From Girardinichthys multiradiatus (taxonomy: Eukaryota > Chordata > Actinopteri > Cyprinodontiformes > Goodeidae), in contig NC_061811.1 in the NCBI RefSeq assembly GCF_021462225.1, positions 6,349,663 through 6,413,662 of the forward strand: a stretch of 64,000 nucleotides of DNA. Direction: 5' to 3'. This document shows, one piece after another, positions 46,177-61,800 of this stretch; position 1 is the stretch's first letter; the number at the start of each line of letters is the position of its first letter. The notes under the pieces were generated by a model. That model was given only the letters and a program-made list of their open reading frames with translations. It was not told the DNA's origin and ran no database searches. The translations under genes and the position numbers were made by a program.

Positions 46177-47786
46177 CAGGTCCTTCTCAAATTATTAGCA
46201 TATTGTGATAAAGTTCATTATTTTCCATAATGTCATGATGAAAATTTAACATTCATATATTTTAGATTCATTGCACACTAACTGAAATATTTCAGGGCTT
46301 TTATTGTCTTAATACGGAGGATTTTGGCACACAGCTCATGAAAACCCAAAATTCCTATCTCACAAAATTAGCATATTTCATCTGACCAATAAAAGAAAAG
46401 TGTTTTTAATACGAAAAACATCAACCTTCAAATAATCATGTACAGTTATGCACTCAATACTTGGTCGGGAATCCTTTTGCAGAAATGACTGCTTCAATGC
46501 GGCGTGGCATGGAGGCAATCAGCCTGTGGCACTGCTGAGGTCTTATGGAGGCCCAGGATGCTTCGATAGCGGCCTTTAGCTCATCCAGAGTGTTGGGTCT
46601 TGAGTCTCTCAACGTTCTCTTCACAATATCCCACAGATTCTCTATGGGGTTCAGGTCAGGAGAGTTGGCAGGTCAATTGAGCACAGTGATACCATGGTCA
46701 GTAAACCATTTACCAGTGGTTTTGACACTGTGAGCAGGTGCCAGGTCGTGCTGAAAAATGAAATCTTCATCTCCATAAAGCTTTTCAGCAGATGGAAGCA
46801 TGAAGTGCTCCAAAATCTCCTGATAGCTAGCTGCATTGACCCTGCCCTTGATAAAACACAGTGGACCAACACCAGCAGCTGACACGGCACCCCAGACCAT
46901 CACTGACTGTGGGTACTTGACACTGGACTTCTGGCATTTTGGCATTTCCTTCTCCCCAGTCTTCCTCCAGACTCTGGCACCTTGATTTCCGAATGACATG
47001 CAGAATTTGCTTTCATCCAAAAAAAGTACTTTGGACCACTGAGCAACAGTCCAGTGCTGCTTCTCTGTAGCCCAGGTCAGGCGCTTCTGCCGCTGTTTCT
47101 GGTTCAAAAGTGGCTTGACCTGGGGAATGCGGCACCTGTAGCCCATTTCCTGCACACGCCTGAGCACGGTGGCTCTGGATGTTTCTACTCCAGACTCAGT
47201 CCACTGCTTCCGCAGGTCCCCCAAGGTCTGGAATCGGCCCTTCTCCACAATCTTCCTCAGGGTCCGGTCACCTCTTCTCGTTGTGCAGCGTTTTCTGCCA
47301 CACTTTTTCCTTCCCACAGACTTCCCACTGAGGTGCCTTGATACAGCACTCTGGGAACAGCCTATTCGTTCAGAAATTTCTTTCTGTGTCTTACCCTCTT
47401 GCTTGAGGGTGTCAATAGTGGCCTTCTGGACAGCAGTCAGGTCGGCAGTCTTACCCATGATTGGGGTTTTGAGTGATGAACCAGGCTGGGAGTTTTAAAG
47501 GCCTCAGGAATCTTTTGCAGGTGTTTAGAGTTAACTCGTTGATTCAGATGATTAGGTTCATAGCTCGTTTAGAGACCCTTTTAATGATATGCTAATTTTG
47601 TGAGATAGGAATTTTGGGTTTTCATGAGCTGTATGCCAAAATCATCCGTATTAAGACAATAAAAGACCTGAAATATTTCAGTTAGTGTGCAATGAATCTA
47701 GAATATATGAATGTTAAATTTTCATCATGACATTATGGAAAATAATGAACTTTATCACAATATGCTAATATTTTGAGAAGGACCTG
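46177..47786 (-). mobile_element. Young, nearly intact Tc1-like transposon
   Basis: Flanked by TA on both sides (46175-46176 and 47787-47788). The ends are CAGGTCCTTCTCAAA and the reverse complement. The inverted repeats extend about 215 bp with only a few mismatches. The whole element is 1,610 bp and encodes the transposase below. Arm phrases such as CATGAAAACCCAAAATT recur in the decayed copy at 30,100-30,665. Confidence 0.93.
46454..47458 (-). pseudogene. Tc1 transposase, DD34E, single internal stop
   Basis: 334 codons from MGKTADLTAVQK to GFPTKY in one frame. In order: the paired-like helix-turn-helix domain (GCSQSAVSRHL), a basic hinge (GRKKCGRKRC), the first aspartate in FLDESKF, SVMVWGAVSA, the second aspartate in FQHDLAPAH and the glutamate in DLNPIENLWD, with 34 residues between them. 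The only defect is a TGA at 46675-46673, where relatives have tryptophan before PANSPDLNP; a G-to-A change of TGG would explain it. No frameshift. The first 261 codons are therefore open. Confidence 0.9.
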
Positions 47787-47788
47787 TA

Positions 47789-49371
47789 TGTGCGGTTTTT
47801 ACATCATTTTACACAAATATCAGTATGGCATAGAAGAAAATGCATTCATCCTCCTTTTTGCAAAAGAGTTGTCTTTATTTTAAAACCTAAAAATAGACAT
47901 AAAATGAAGGTTCTTTAAAAATGACAGCATATTTCCTATATATTTATCCAAAATTAGAAGTTATCTTTGTTGGAAAGGTCAGTTAAAATTGGCGACTGCA
48001 AAAAAAAATAAATAAAAATGCCGGTTAAATTGCACTGGTAGTGTTAAAAAAAAAAAAAGCATTTTGAATGGGAGTCAAAGTTCTGCAACATTAATTCTCA
48101 GAGACCCAAGCGGGTTAGATATTGTTGGTGACATCTACCCGTTAAATCCGCCTTTTCCTCCATTCCGTTTACCATCTGCTGTTGGGACACGTCCAACCCT
48201 TCTTGTGGCCTTTAGGATGCTGGGAGCTATTGTTTATATCAGCTGTGGGAATCTACTGCAGTGAGACTGTATAACAACCAGCCGGATATTTTATTACCAT
48301 GACTTCTTGATACTTAGAAAATAACAGCTGCAAGTATAGCGTTTAAAACAGTTGTATGAGAAACGATTGCATCAATGTCAGAATGTTTGCAAGCTCATCT
48401 GTTCTTCATTATGTTCTGCCATGGCCCAATGTTGACCTTTCTTTTTGAATCAGGTGTGTTGAACTGGGGCAACATTTAAAATAAGCAGGACATCAGTTTC
48501 TTTCCCCCAAAAGCTGAAAGTGGTTCAGTACTAAGATATCAGCAACGGCATTTGAACTGATTAAAACAGCGAGTTATTTGTGCAGTGTCTTAAATCCATG
48601 AAATGCTGTAATAAAAATATATATTCCCATGTGTGTCGACTGTGCTTTTGATTTTAGTTTCTTCTCATAAAATCACCTCAGCGATTGGATGATAAAGGAT
48701 ACTTAGTCATGTTTTTTTTAAATAAATATTCTTTATAACAAGGAGTTACAATTTAAAGAGAAATGAGATTTACAAAACTATTTATTTAAAACAAAAACAA
48801 TCTTAACACTTCAGTTGTGAATGGAATAATTATTGTAAATATAAATTAACCAATTATTGATGACTTAAATATTTCAATAATGTAAAGAAAGAAAAACAAA
48901 ACATAAAACTGGAAATCAGGAAATTCAGGAGACTGAGAAAGAAAATTTAGAGCATTATCAGCTGATTAAAGGTTTGTTTAAATATATGTACATATAAATG
49001 GTCCTGTTCAAACCTATTCTCTAACAGTTTGTTGTCTCCACAGCATCTGTGGAAATTCCTCTCCCACGGAAGTAAAAGCTAACGACAACCATTTTCTATG
49101 TGAGCACCGTAAATCTAGTTCATCTCTGGAGTGAACCCTCCTTGAACCCACTTCCTCTTCAGCATCTTCTTCCTTTGGCAGGTCTTTTGAAGTCCAACAT
49201 GAGTAAATCTGGGAGCAGTTCTCCTTCCATGACGGTTTTCTCTAAACACTTTCTGCCTAAATCTAAACTGTCCCCTCCAGTCCTGCTAAAGATCCAGCTT
49301 TGGTCTTCTTTTCTTTCCCACTGAGTGATCTCCTGGCAGGACAGGAGATTTTACTCCCATCTTCATCTCCA
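47789..49371. other. Intergenic and probable tmem234 3' UTR
   Basis: AT-rich sequence without coding signals. A TTTATT (AATAAA on the minus strand) at 48781-48786 could end the tmem234 transcript. The 66-codon ORF at 48064-48264 is not supported by anything else. Confidence 0.4.
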
Positions 49372-52342
<2,971 letters not shown>

Positions 52343-53359
52343 TGTCAGGTCAGCTGCATCGTAGTCACCTTCAAGTCGCGTTCAAGACTCCACTGGTTGT
52401 TGGTTAACGTTTTTAAACCAAGCAATGGTTACTCATATTCTCGCGTAGTCTGTATATACTATTTCATATAATCTGATGATTTAAACTTAAAAATAAGAAA
52501 CAAGTTAAAATACAGATCAATTTCACGTCGACTCCATTTTTATTGCGCTAAATACAAATGAACCTGTTCACTTGAATGTACCATGAAACTCTCCATTTTC
52601 GTGTAGCCAGGTTGTGCCGCCAGAGGGCGCAGTAACTCCTTAACAACCTTTTGGGTTTAGGCAATGGGTTTCTAGCCCTTAGAACATCTTAGAGCCTCAC
52701 TTAGACATTGAGAGGTCTTGCAAATCCGCTCACAAATGTCAACGTCGTCTCAATTAATTAAATGGCACAATAACCACAGTAATGTCTAATTTGAACTGTT
52801 TCAGTTTTTAAGGCTCAATCACATTTGTTAGGTCTAATAAATCTTATCTTAGGTCTAATTTATGTCTGCTAAATACAAGAATATTGAGAGATACATTTTA
52901 CTTTTTAGAAACTAAGAGCTGGGAGCTCAGAATGAGGGACAAGCGGTAAAATGGGTTTCAGTCTCAGAAATGAAGAGGTAAAGCCACTTGTAATTGCATA
53001 GTGCAATAACCTTCAATGTCTGGTTTGAAGATTTCTAATAAATCATGTTTGGTATCACTGTTAATTATTATTAATAGTAATTATTATTATTAATATAAAT
53101 AATAACAAAACTAGAATATTGCTTAATTTGCTAAAACATTTTAGTGATACATTTTCCTATCATTCACAGTTACTCTTACCAAAAATAGATTTAGCTCACT
53201 ATTTCTCTGTTTAAAATATATAGTCACATCAATCAGAACTATAAAAGCTAAAGTAATGTTTAGTTTAATGTATTCTAATTTATTACTAAGGTCACAAACT
53301 GTTGGCATAAGTATAGTTGGAATCAGATCAATCATCAGTTTACTTAAATTGTCTGAAGA
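52343..53359. other. tmem234 upstream region and intergenic sequence
   Basis: The first 250-300 bases left of the tmem234 start are the likely promoter and show a few CpG dinucleotides, but there is no clear motif set. The rest is AT-rich and featureless. Confidence 0.4.
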
Positions 53360-53364
53360 TTTGC

Positions 53365-53590
53365 CTCGTGCAGGGATGGGCAAATCCATTCTTCGAGGGC
53401 CAGTGTCCTTCAACTTGGCTGAATTACCTCCACCACCAAAATGCAGTCAAGTTCTGCACAGGCGCATTGTTGAGCCATACATTTGATTCAGGAACCCACC
53501 AGGGGAACATATTCTAAAACAGAGTTGGGGAACTTCCCCAGTCCTCAAGGGGTTAGTGTCCTGCATGTTTTAGATTGGCTTCAAGTAGAA
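53365..53590. repeat. Interspersed repeat, two partial units
   Basis: Two similar segments follow one another. One runs from CAGGGATGGGCAAATCCATT with CGAGGGCCAGTGTCC, and a second has CCCCAGTCCTCAAGG and GTGTCCTGCATGTTTTAGA. Both match the fish repeat type seen at 45,690. Confidence 0.4.
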
Positions 53591-53886
53591 AGACAACTAT
53601 TTGTCTACTTTTATATGTACATGAACTTAGATGACATGCTATTCCTAATCTATATGGTCCACTTCGTTGATGGACCCACCGTTGCCACCAATAGCAACTT
53701 TAACTATTCTGTAAACATCTTCTACAAGGCTTAGGAGTGTGTTCATTGTTAGATGAGAAAACCAGAATTCCACCAACCTTTATACACCTGCAGCCCTGGA
53801 AATGACTGGAACACCAGAATTCATTGATTTGGTGGTGTCACCCAATGATATACCCAATAATATACTGATTATTTGTAGTATTTACA

Positions 53887-55287
53887 CAGTCATATTCAAT
53901 AAATTAGAATATGTGTTCCCATGTAGCTTATTTGTTAGATTAAAAGTAACTTTTGAAAAGATTTACTTTCTAAGCAGGTATTCAGCATACTTCGGTGTGT
54001 TACTGGACCGACTGGAGAAGTGGGTATTTCTGGTCCAGTATTTGACTGGTTTGAGTCTTACTTGAAGGACAGGGAAATATTATGTGTCAATAGGTAACTT
54101 TACATCAGAGTTGACAAAAACCACATGGGGGGTTCCCCAAGGTTCCATCCTGGGACCCCCGGACCCCCTGTGATCTACATGCTCCTCCTAGCTCAGATCA
54201 CACCAAAAGTAATTATTATTTTTGGACCAGAGGAGGAGCGATTAAGAGTCAGCACACAGCTTCAGTTACTACGGTTAGAAACAACAGATCAAGCCAGAAA
54301 TCTGGGTGTATTGATGGACTCAGACCTGAACCTTCAGAGGCACATAAAGACAATCACTGGGTCAGCCTTCACTCATCTGAAGAACATTTCCAGAATTAAA
54401 GGACTAATGTCCCAGCAGGACCTTGAAAAACTCATCAATGCATGTATCTTTAGTCGAATTAATAACTGCAACATTGTCTTCACAGGTGTGCCTAAAAAGT
54501 CAATCTGACATGTGTAGCTGATCCAGAACGCTGCTGTCTGCGTCCTCACTAGAATTAAGGAAGTAGAGCACATCACCCCAGTTGTAAAGTCCTTACACTG
54601 GCTTGGTGTTATTTTATAAATTACTGAATGGCTTAGCATCAAGATACATTAAAGATTTGTTGTTGTATCAACCTTCCAGACCACTCAGGTCTAACAACCA
54701 GAAACAAACATGGAGAAGAAGCATTCAGTTCTTCTGCTCAACTAATCTGGAACAAATTTCCAGAAAACTGCAAAAAACGCTGAATCCTTGAGGTCTTTTA
54801 AATCAAGGTTAAAAAACGATTGGTTTAGAGTTTTTTGACTGTTCTATTTAACCTATAAACTGAAACATCGTTAGTGTCAGACTGTGGTCTTCTCTACTTT
54901 TCTTTACTTTCTTTCATTGTGCCACTGCAATGTATTTTATATATGTTTATTTCTTTTGTTTTCATCATGTTAAACATTTTGAATTGTCTTGTTGCTGAAA
55001 TGTTCTGTACAAATAAACTTGCCTTGCCCTTTCATTAAGCCCACATTTCTGTATTAAAATGTTTGTTTTATTAGTCTAATGTTATATTCTAATCTTAAAT
55101 CTCATATTTTCATTAGCTGTAAGCAAAAAACCCCTTTCTATTCAATAAAAATAAAGGCTTGAAAAGAGGCACCGCCCTGTGTGTAATTAATCCATAAAAT
55201 GTGTTTCACTTATTGAATTGATTTATTGAAATAAATGAACTTATAACTTACTATTCTAATAATATTCTTATTTATTAAATGAGTGTA
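53887..55287. mobile_element. MITE interrupted by an L2-like LINE
   Basis: The left part (53887-53989) begins CAGTCATATTCAAT. The right part (55031 to about 55287) begins TTCATTAAGCCCACATTT. Together they follow, base for base with mismatches, the inverted copy of the 297-bp MITE at 35,242. Shared phrases include AGATTAAAAGTAAC, AAGCAGGTATT, TTAAGCCCACATT and GAAATAAATGAACTT. The far end, GAGTGTA, is mutated. Everything between the two parts is the LINE. Confidence 0.8.
53990..55030 (+). mobile_element. 5'-truncated L2-like LINE
   Basis: Coding traces in shifting frames show the end of an L2-type reverse transcriptase. A FLEDRE-like stretch near 54,060 and GVPQGS text near 54,130 come first. 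From 54,200 to 54,510 comes NLGVLMDSDLNLQRHIK, then HLKNISRIKGLMSQQDLEKL and RINNCNIVFTGVPKKSI, followed by LIQNAA. A further frame gives GLASRYIKDLL. The end is AATAAACTTGCCTTGCC, the known type of 3' tail of fish L2 elements. An internal deletion removes most of the catalytic region. Not functional. Confidence 0.8.
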
Positions 55288-56103
55288 TATTATGTATATA
55301 ACTGATGATTTATTGGATTTTAACTACTATATGGTAAAATACCAAGCAACATGAAAGAAAGGCTTATTCTACTCTATCTGTTTTGTTTATCTTTTTTGGA
55401 CCACCATAACTATTTCCCAGTGATCTGTCTCCATGGTACATTCCAAATCTTTAAACAAAATGAAATCCCAAATTAAAACATTAAACACTGTTTTTTTTTT
55501 TTTTATAATCATGACTCATAAAGAAAGACAAAAAATAAAAAATAAAAAATACACAAGGAGCAGTGAAAATAAAGTGCAAAGTACTTAAGGGTCAAATTAA
55601 GGATTCACATCAATGGGTGGTTTTGCTGACAGATGCTAACCAAAACATATTTATAAAATCTAATTAAAACTAATCATACACTGCTTTATATGCGATTATG
55701 ATGTCTCTGAATAAACTCTGGACACGATCCTGGATGCTCAGAGACAAAAGCAGAGTTTGAGAACCATTACCTATAGCTGTCATATTTCACTGCATTCTTC
55801 AAATACATTATGTTTTCTCAGAAAACACTGAAATCAGTCAAAAAAGCAGTTCTTCATCAGATTGCCTTCATGCAATGTCCTTCATAATCCAAGGTGCCTG
55901 AATGTGATACCACTTTGTTCATGATGCACATTATGGACTTCTTGTAATCTGAGCAGTCACCTGCGGTGGCTCAGTCCGTGTTCAGACTAAGAGAACACGA
56001 AGATCCCCGATTCCCACAGGATTCAGTCAGCACAGTGTGTGGTCAGGTTTGAAGGTAAAACATCAGTCAGCGCCCGTTTTCAGCTTGAGCTGCAGTCTGT
56101 GTG
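55288..56103. other. Probable 3' UTR of the ncmap-like gene, otherwise empty
   Basis: No ORF or repeat of note. The part next to 56104 should be the 3' UTR of the minus-strand membrane-protein gene. A T run of 14 bases occurs at about 55,491-55,504. Confidence 0.4.
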
Positions 56104-57524
56104 CTATGTGTTTATTTGAGAGGGCGTCTCATGTATGGTGACCACAGTGGATTCACTGTAGTCGCTGGTGGTGCTGAACTGCTCCATGTGATTTCCCTCC
56201 GCACTGCTGAGCTCCACTCTGGGCAGCTGGAAGCCATTCTCTGATGCTGAGTTTGAGTTGATGATGCTGCTCGACACAGAGTTGACCCCCATGGAGTTGA
56301 GAGGCACGCTGCCATTAACTGTAGACTGGGACATCTTTGGACGAGGTCTGGAGCCCGCTCTGTCTCCTAGGAGTCTAGATGTATGTGTCCGCCTGGCCAA
56401 GAAGAGAACAAAATAACAGTAATTATTTTTTGTGATCAGGCTACAAACATGTTGAATTGTTATTTTAATAGCACACAATAATGTCAAAGAAGCAAGAATG
56501 TGTTTACAAAGCCAGATAAATGTATGTATAACCCCTACATTTTCCTAATGTTTTTTTTTTTATTGTGATTTTATTCAAAAGGCTAACAGAAGCTACTACA
56601 TAATTGTTTTAAAATTTTTTTAACAAATCAAAATCTGAAAAAAATGTGGTGTATTTTTTTATTCATCCCCCTTCGCACTGATACCCAGAAATACATTTCA
56701 GCACAACCAATTGCCTTCAGAAATCACCTAATTAGTAACAAGAATCCACATGTGTGTGAAGAAGCTAGAAGAAGTCTATTTGCCCTTTAGAACAAGTCCT
56801 GTGGACCAGTACCAGTCCAAGGGTCTATTGGTACCAGGCCACAGAGTAAATTGTAATTGTGGAATTGCTTAGATCAAAGAAATCTAATGTGATAAAATAA
56901 AAATAGATCCAGCCGTGTAGAATCAGACCGATTTGATATGCAGGAATGTCATCCTACCTGTTGTACGTCTTCAGGATGATGAGTACAACGGCAAGAATGA
57001 TGATGATGCCTATGACAATAACAGCAATCATAGCCCCAGAGCCTAAGAACCAGACACAGAAAGAAAGAGACGTGAACTTGATGAAAGGCCGGTTTTGTCT
57101 TGAGTGTACATTCGAAAATCTGTACTTTGTTCACATTTTCTGTTTTGTCTGTGGCACAACTCTTTGGAGTATCTTCCAGAAATGTTGCAACATAACAACG
57201 GCATCCCTCGCTTGTAAACAAAGGATGACAAATATTTTTTGGTACATGCATGGGAACCACTCCTGTACACACCGTCATAAACTCTACGACAGAACAAATT
57301 GTCACTGATGAAGCATGATGGGAGATTTTTGCAGGTTTTGTCAGCAGCAAGAACAGCGTGTTTTATTATTTCTACCAAATATGGCGAAGAGACTAAAACA
57401 TAAACATGCACAAAAAGTAGACTTGTTTCTTACTCTGGATAAGTATTTGTTCTTTAGACTTTGTCACAGAGGTTGTGTTTGAAGGAGCTGTAGTGATGGT
57501 CACAGGTGAAGTAGATGAACTCAT
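56104..57524 (-). CDS. NCMAP-like small single-pass membrane protein, three coding exons
   Basis: Exons 57524-57434, 57042-56958 and 56392-56104 join in one frame to 154 residues. Residues 1-30 are a serine/threonine-rich segment without a clear signal peptide (MSSSTSPVTITTAPSNTTS), probably extracellular. Residues 31-59 hold the membrane helix: SSGAMIAVIVIGIII followed by LAVVLIILKTYNR. The cytoplasmic tail is polar and ends STVVTIHETPSQINT. The SSGA start of the helix and the L-K-x-Y-N-R exit closely resemble noncompact myelin-associated protein (NCMAP), but the tail is longer than in human NCMAP and I did not align it. An AG acceptor 13 bases before the ATG (exon start about 57537) shows that a 5' non-coding exon exists upstream. 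It may be another small single-pass protein, so I leave the symbol empty. Confidence 0.65.
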
Positions 57525-57639
57525 TTTCAGCAATAACCTGCAAGAAAAAGAAAAAGTTAATGCTATTATCTACAACAACTTTCAGATGCCGAAGCAATGC
57601 TGGGACCTCTGCAGAAGGTGTCATTCAGATAAGGACAAG

Positions 57640-57990
57640 AACAGTCAGTCAGTCATTTTCTACCACTTATTCCATAGCGGGTCACGGGGAAGCTGGTGCC
57701 TATCTCCAGCAGTCTATGGGCAGGAGGTGGGGTACACCTTGGACAGGTTGCCAGTCCTTTGCAGGGCAACACACAAACAACCATACACACACTCATTCAT
57801 ACACCTAAAGGCAATTTAGAGAGACCAATTAACCTAACAGGCATGTCTTTGGACTGTGGGAGGAAGCCGGAGTACCCGGTGAGAACCCACGCATGCACAG
57901 GGAGAACATGCAAACTCCATGCAGAAAGACCCCAGGCCGGGAATCGAACCCAGGACCTTCTTGCTGCAAGGCAACAGTGCTACAAGAACA
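57640..57990 (-). repeat. SINE-like repeat with tRNA-type B box
   Basis: Read on the minus strand it starts near TAGCACTGTTGCCTTGCAG and has GGTTCGATTCC at 57950-57940, a good RNA polymerase III B box. It continues through CATGTTCTCCCTGTGCATG and CTGGCAACCTGTCCAAGGTG to ATAAGTGGTAGAAAATGAC. A shorter copy lies at 45,830-45,945. Widely scattered in fish; I do not know the official name. Confidence 0.6.
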
Positions 57991-58269
57991 GTCTGAGGAG
58001 ATTTAAAATATATTTGTAGTAAAAAAGAAAGAAACTAACATGTGGCGCCTGCGGAAACCGACACAACATTCAAGGGAAGGCAACATTCTTGCACAAAATC
58101 ATTCAGAGTTCTTTACATGAAAATAAGGGAACAATTGTTTTAAAGATAAGAAATATTTTTATACATAATAACAAAATTAAATACTTTGAAATAGAAACAT
58201 TAAAATGTATATTTTCAAGAAGCAAATAATGAAGACATGATCAATTTGGTGAAGTAATTGTTGACCTCT

Positions 58270-58860
58270 GTGGGAAAACTGGAGAAAACAGTAATGATTT
58301 CAGTCCTCTTTTAAAGGAACCACACGCTGCAGCAAGAACTCTGATGAAAATTAAAAAGAGAGATCATATTTCTCCTATTTTAGCTTCTCTTCATTGGCTT
58401 CCTGTTAAATCCAGAATATAATTTAAAATTCTCCTCCTCACATATAAAGCCCTTAATGATCTAGCTCCATCATACATCAGAGATCTGATTGGTCCATATG
58501 TTCCTAACAGAGCACTTCGTTCTCAGACTGCAGGTTTACTGGTGGTTCCTAGAGTCTCTAGAAGTAGAATGAGAGGCAGATCCTTTAGTTATCAGGCTCC
58601 TCTCCTGTGGAACCAGCTCCCAGTTTTAGTCCGTGAGGCAGACACCCTGTCTACTTTTAAGGCTAGGCTTTGCTGTTTTTTCAGCTTTTAACTTTATGTT
58701 CTCTCTCTGTTTTTTTCTCTTTCTAGAAGCTACACCTGGCCTGGGTCTGTTTAGCTGTAGTACCGTCCTAGAGAGGGACATCGGCCAAGCTGCTGCTGCC
58801 AACAACTTAATGCTCACCTTCTACAGATGATCCACTTGGCCCTGTCTTTGAGTGTTTAAC
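58270..58860 (+). mobile_element. LINE 3' fragment (L2/Rex-like)
   Basis: Translation in one frame, with one stop, gives ISPILASLHWLPVKSRI, ALNDLAPSYIRDLIG, RSQTAGLLVVPRVS and QAPLLWNQLP. That is the C-terminal end of a non-LTR retrotransposon protein after the reverse transcriptase. The 5' part is absent. The 65-codon ORF at 58633-58830 is just its 3' UTR. Confidence 0.7.
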
Positions 58861-61800
58861 CCTGACTCTCTTGTTAAGTTAGCTGACGATTGGTTTTCTG
58901 AGCCGCTCGCAAATGCCTGTACACACAGAGACACTGAATGGCGGTGCAAACACTAGCTCCGAAATACAGTAGTACCCAGGTGCTTTGTTAGATCTGCCAC
59001 CTGGATGTCAAGCTCCAGATGTTTTCAGAACAGCCCCGAATCTCATGAAAGAAGACATGTAGGAGTTCATGTCTGTTCAAAAGATGTATTAAGCCCCAAA
59101 ATGACAGACTTCACATTTTTATTTAAAAACAATCAGATTTGTTTCTATTGTGTTCCATATGATCACTGCCCACTCCACCTAACCTGACAATGAGTCTGGA
59201 GGAAAAGAAGACAAAAAGTGGTTATTTGCGCACCGCGACTGCGCAACTACAAGGCAATTTGTCCATTCTGGAGAAGTCCAGAATGGCTGTTCAGTCCAGA
59301 AGCGTTGGCCTGCCTCAATAATTACCTGAAAAGTTACACTAAGCTCATCAAACAGGGCTACAATAGGGGAGGCGGCTCATTTCAGAGCAGCCGTGGAGCC
59401 AACCAGAGAGTGGGAGCCTGGTGGGGGTGTTTGCCCAGGAACAGGTGGAAGCAGAGCGGCTTGACCCAGACTGAAGTTAGCATTAAACCTGAGAGCTGGC
59501 TCAGAATGGACTAATTGTAAGCTAGCGACAATCACTTATTCATCCAGCAAGACATGAGGTTGAGGTTCACTAATGAACATCATCAGGGTCATGATGAGAG
59601 ACTTTCACCTGAGCTACAGGTGAAGTTAAATGGCCTGATCGTGATAGACAATAGTAGGAACCCTCTCTGTGAGCTTCTAGCTGGATCTGCATCATGATGT
59701 GAAAAATATATGATCCCTTACCTTAGTCAAAATCAAAGCATTTAACCTTAAAATTACAAAATGCATTGAAAGGTCCTTCAGATCACCCCATTACATCACA
59801 TGGCTGCAGCCAGTCCTATAGTCCAGTACTACATGCAGACAGAACCAGGTGTTGCTCAATAAACAAGAAAAATATCTCCTGGTGCCAGAAAGACACATTA
59901 GAAAGAGCAACAGTAAGCCTCCCTCTTCTCTTTCATATCTTCTGATCCTAAACATACAGCTCTGGGTTGTTTAAAGGTACAGAATTAATAAGAATAAGAA
60001 TTAATAAGAAATAAATCATAGTTAATCAGAGGTGGATCACAGCATAGTTAAAATAAATAAATGTGTTTTTAGGGTCTGACCATTCCATTAAAATGTAAGA
60101 AAATCAATTTTATATCAGTTTTCGTTTTATAAATGTAAGAAATTTTGACAATGGAGCCTCAGGGTGAGAGAGAGTAAGAGTAAAATTTTAAAAAGTAATT
60201 TCCATAGATGAGAAAATAAGCAAATTTATTTGAGCCACAGTAACCACAGTTTCTCTGAGTTTAAGACCAACTTTAGTCTGATGGACTGAGCAGAAAGTAT
60301 TTTCTAAATATCACGAAATGTGTCTTTATCTGCTTCAGCCAAATGTTTTTATCATCAGTTGTAAACAGTTTCTTTTTATCCTTCACGTCAACTACTAATA
60401 AAAAATTAAAACCAAGTCAAATTATTGTGAAGCTTTTTTGTTTGATTCACAATAATTTACATTCAATGAAAACCCAGCCCAGGCAGAGAGCTGCTACATG
60501 TCATGTGTTACTTTAACTTTAAGTGACTTATAAACTGGGCCGCTGTCTGATGAAAATTAAATAATTTAGTGCCTGGGCTAAAGACCCCAATGGTTCAGAC
60601 CCTAAAAACGCCCCTGGTGGTGCCTCTGCTGAATAAGTTAATTTATTCCATGATGGAGCTTTTAACTGGAATTATTCATATGTGGAATCATTGAAATGAA
60701 TTGAAATACAAATAATCCATTCCGGACCCCCAAAACAACACAATGCAGCATTCATGAATATGAAGATGCTCTAAAAATGTTAAATATTTGGTTCTGTGTT
60801 AGAAAAAATATAAAGTAAAAGTAAGCCTTTTATTAATTGCTGAATTGATGTGGAACAAAAAAACTGCAAAGTAAATACAAAGAAAAAAGGAAAGTAAAAA
60901 CAGTAAAAGCGTATGAATGAATTTCTAAAACAGTAACGCCAAATTTGTCTGAATCCTTTTACAAAAGTAAGTGATTCAATAAATAAATAACTAGGCAGAG
61001 AGCTCAACCCCTCCAATGCTAGACCCAAAGTTATGCCCTTGTCAGGACGAGACAGTGAAAGACTGGCTGTGAATTTACTGTAGAAATGTGTAGGTGTTGC
61101 TGAGGTAATTATATACACCAAGTTGTCAAAAAGGAGGACAAGACAGTGTGAAATGTCAGATAATCATGAAGCAGTCACATGGATTTTGACATCTGGGACT
61201 GTAAAACCAAAAAGATCCATCCTTGACTTGTTTTTAAACTTCTATACCAACACACAACACACTTTTGGCCCTTTTTTTACCTAACAATGTCATGCTGTTT
61301 TCAGCAAACAAAACGGAAAGTCATGTCAAATTTTTCCGTCACCTCAGCGCAGTTTTCAGATCTCCATCTAATCTAACGTTATGTATCATGCAGAGATCCT
61401 CTGTTGTTTTGGAGGATCCCTGATACCATTCAGAAAACAAGCTGAACACAGCCTTGGGTCAGGGCTGTCCCTGCAAACGATACCTCCCTGAGTGAAGAAA
61501 ATGGCTTGCTCATAAATTATTCTCAGTGTCCTAGTTTAGATGAAGTATTGCAGTAAATATTTTAGATTAAGATGAATTGTAGTGTTGGAAGTAGTGAGGC
61601 TGCAGTGCGTCAACTGAGACTGAACCACAGCAGCACATGGAACAGCTGTCACAACCTTGCTGAATTTGCATTGGCAATAAAAAGATGAGAACTCCAGCAC
61701 ATGGAAACTGAAGACACACACAGAAAACCAGTCTGCTGCAGTATTTCCTCTCTAAATCTGATCCACCTGTCTGTGGATTGCAGTCAAATTAACCAGAATG

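Noticed and set aside
47054..47498. Plus-strand ORFs of 95-109 codons
   Set aside because: Antisense shadows of the Tc1 transposase.
57475..58019. Plus-strand ORFs of 97-114 codons
   Set aside because: They lie opposite the first coding exon of the ncmap-like gene and over the SINE-like repeat.
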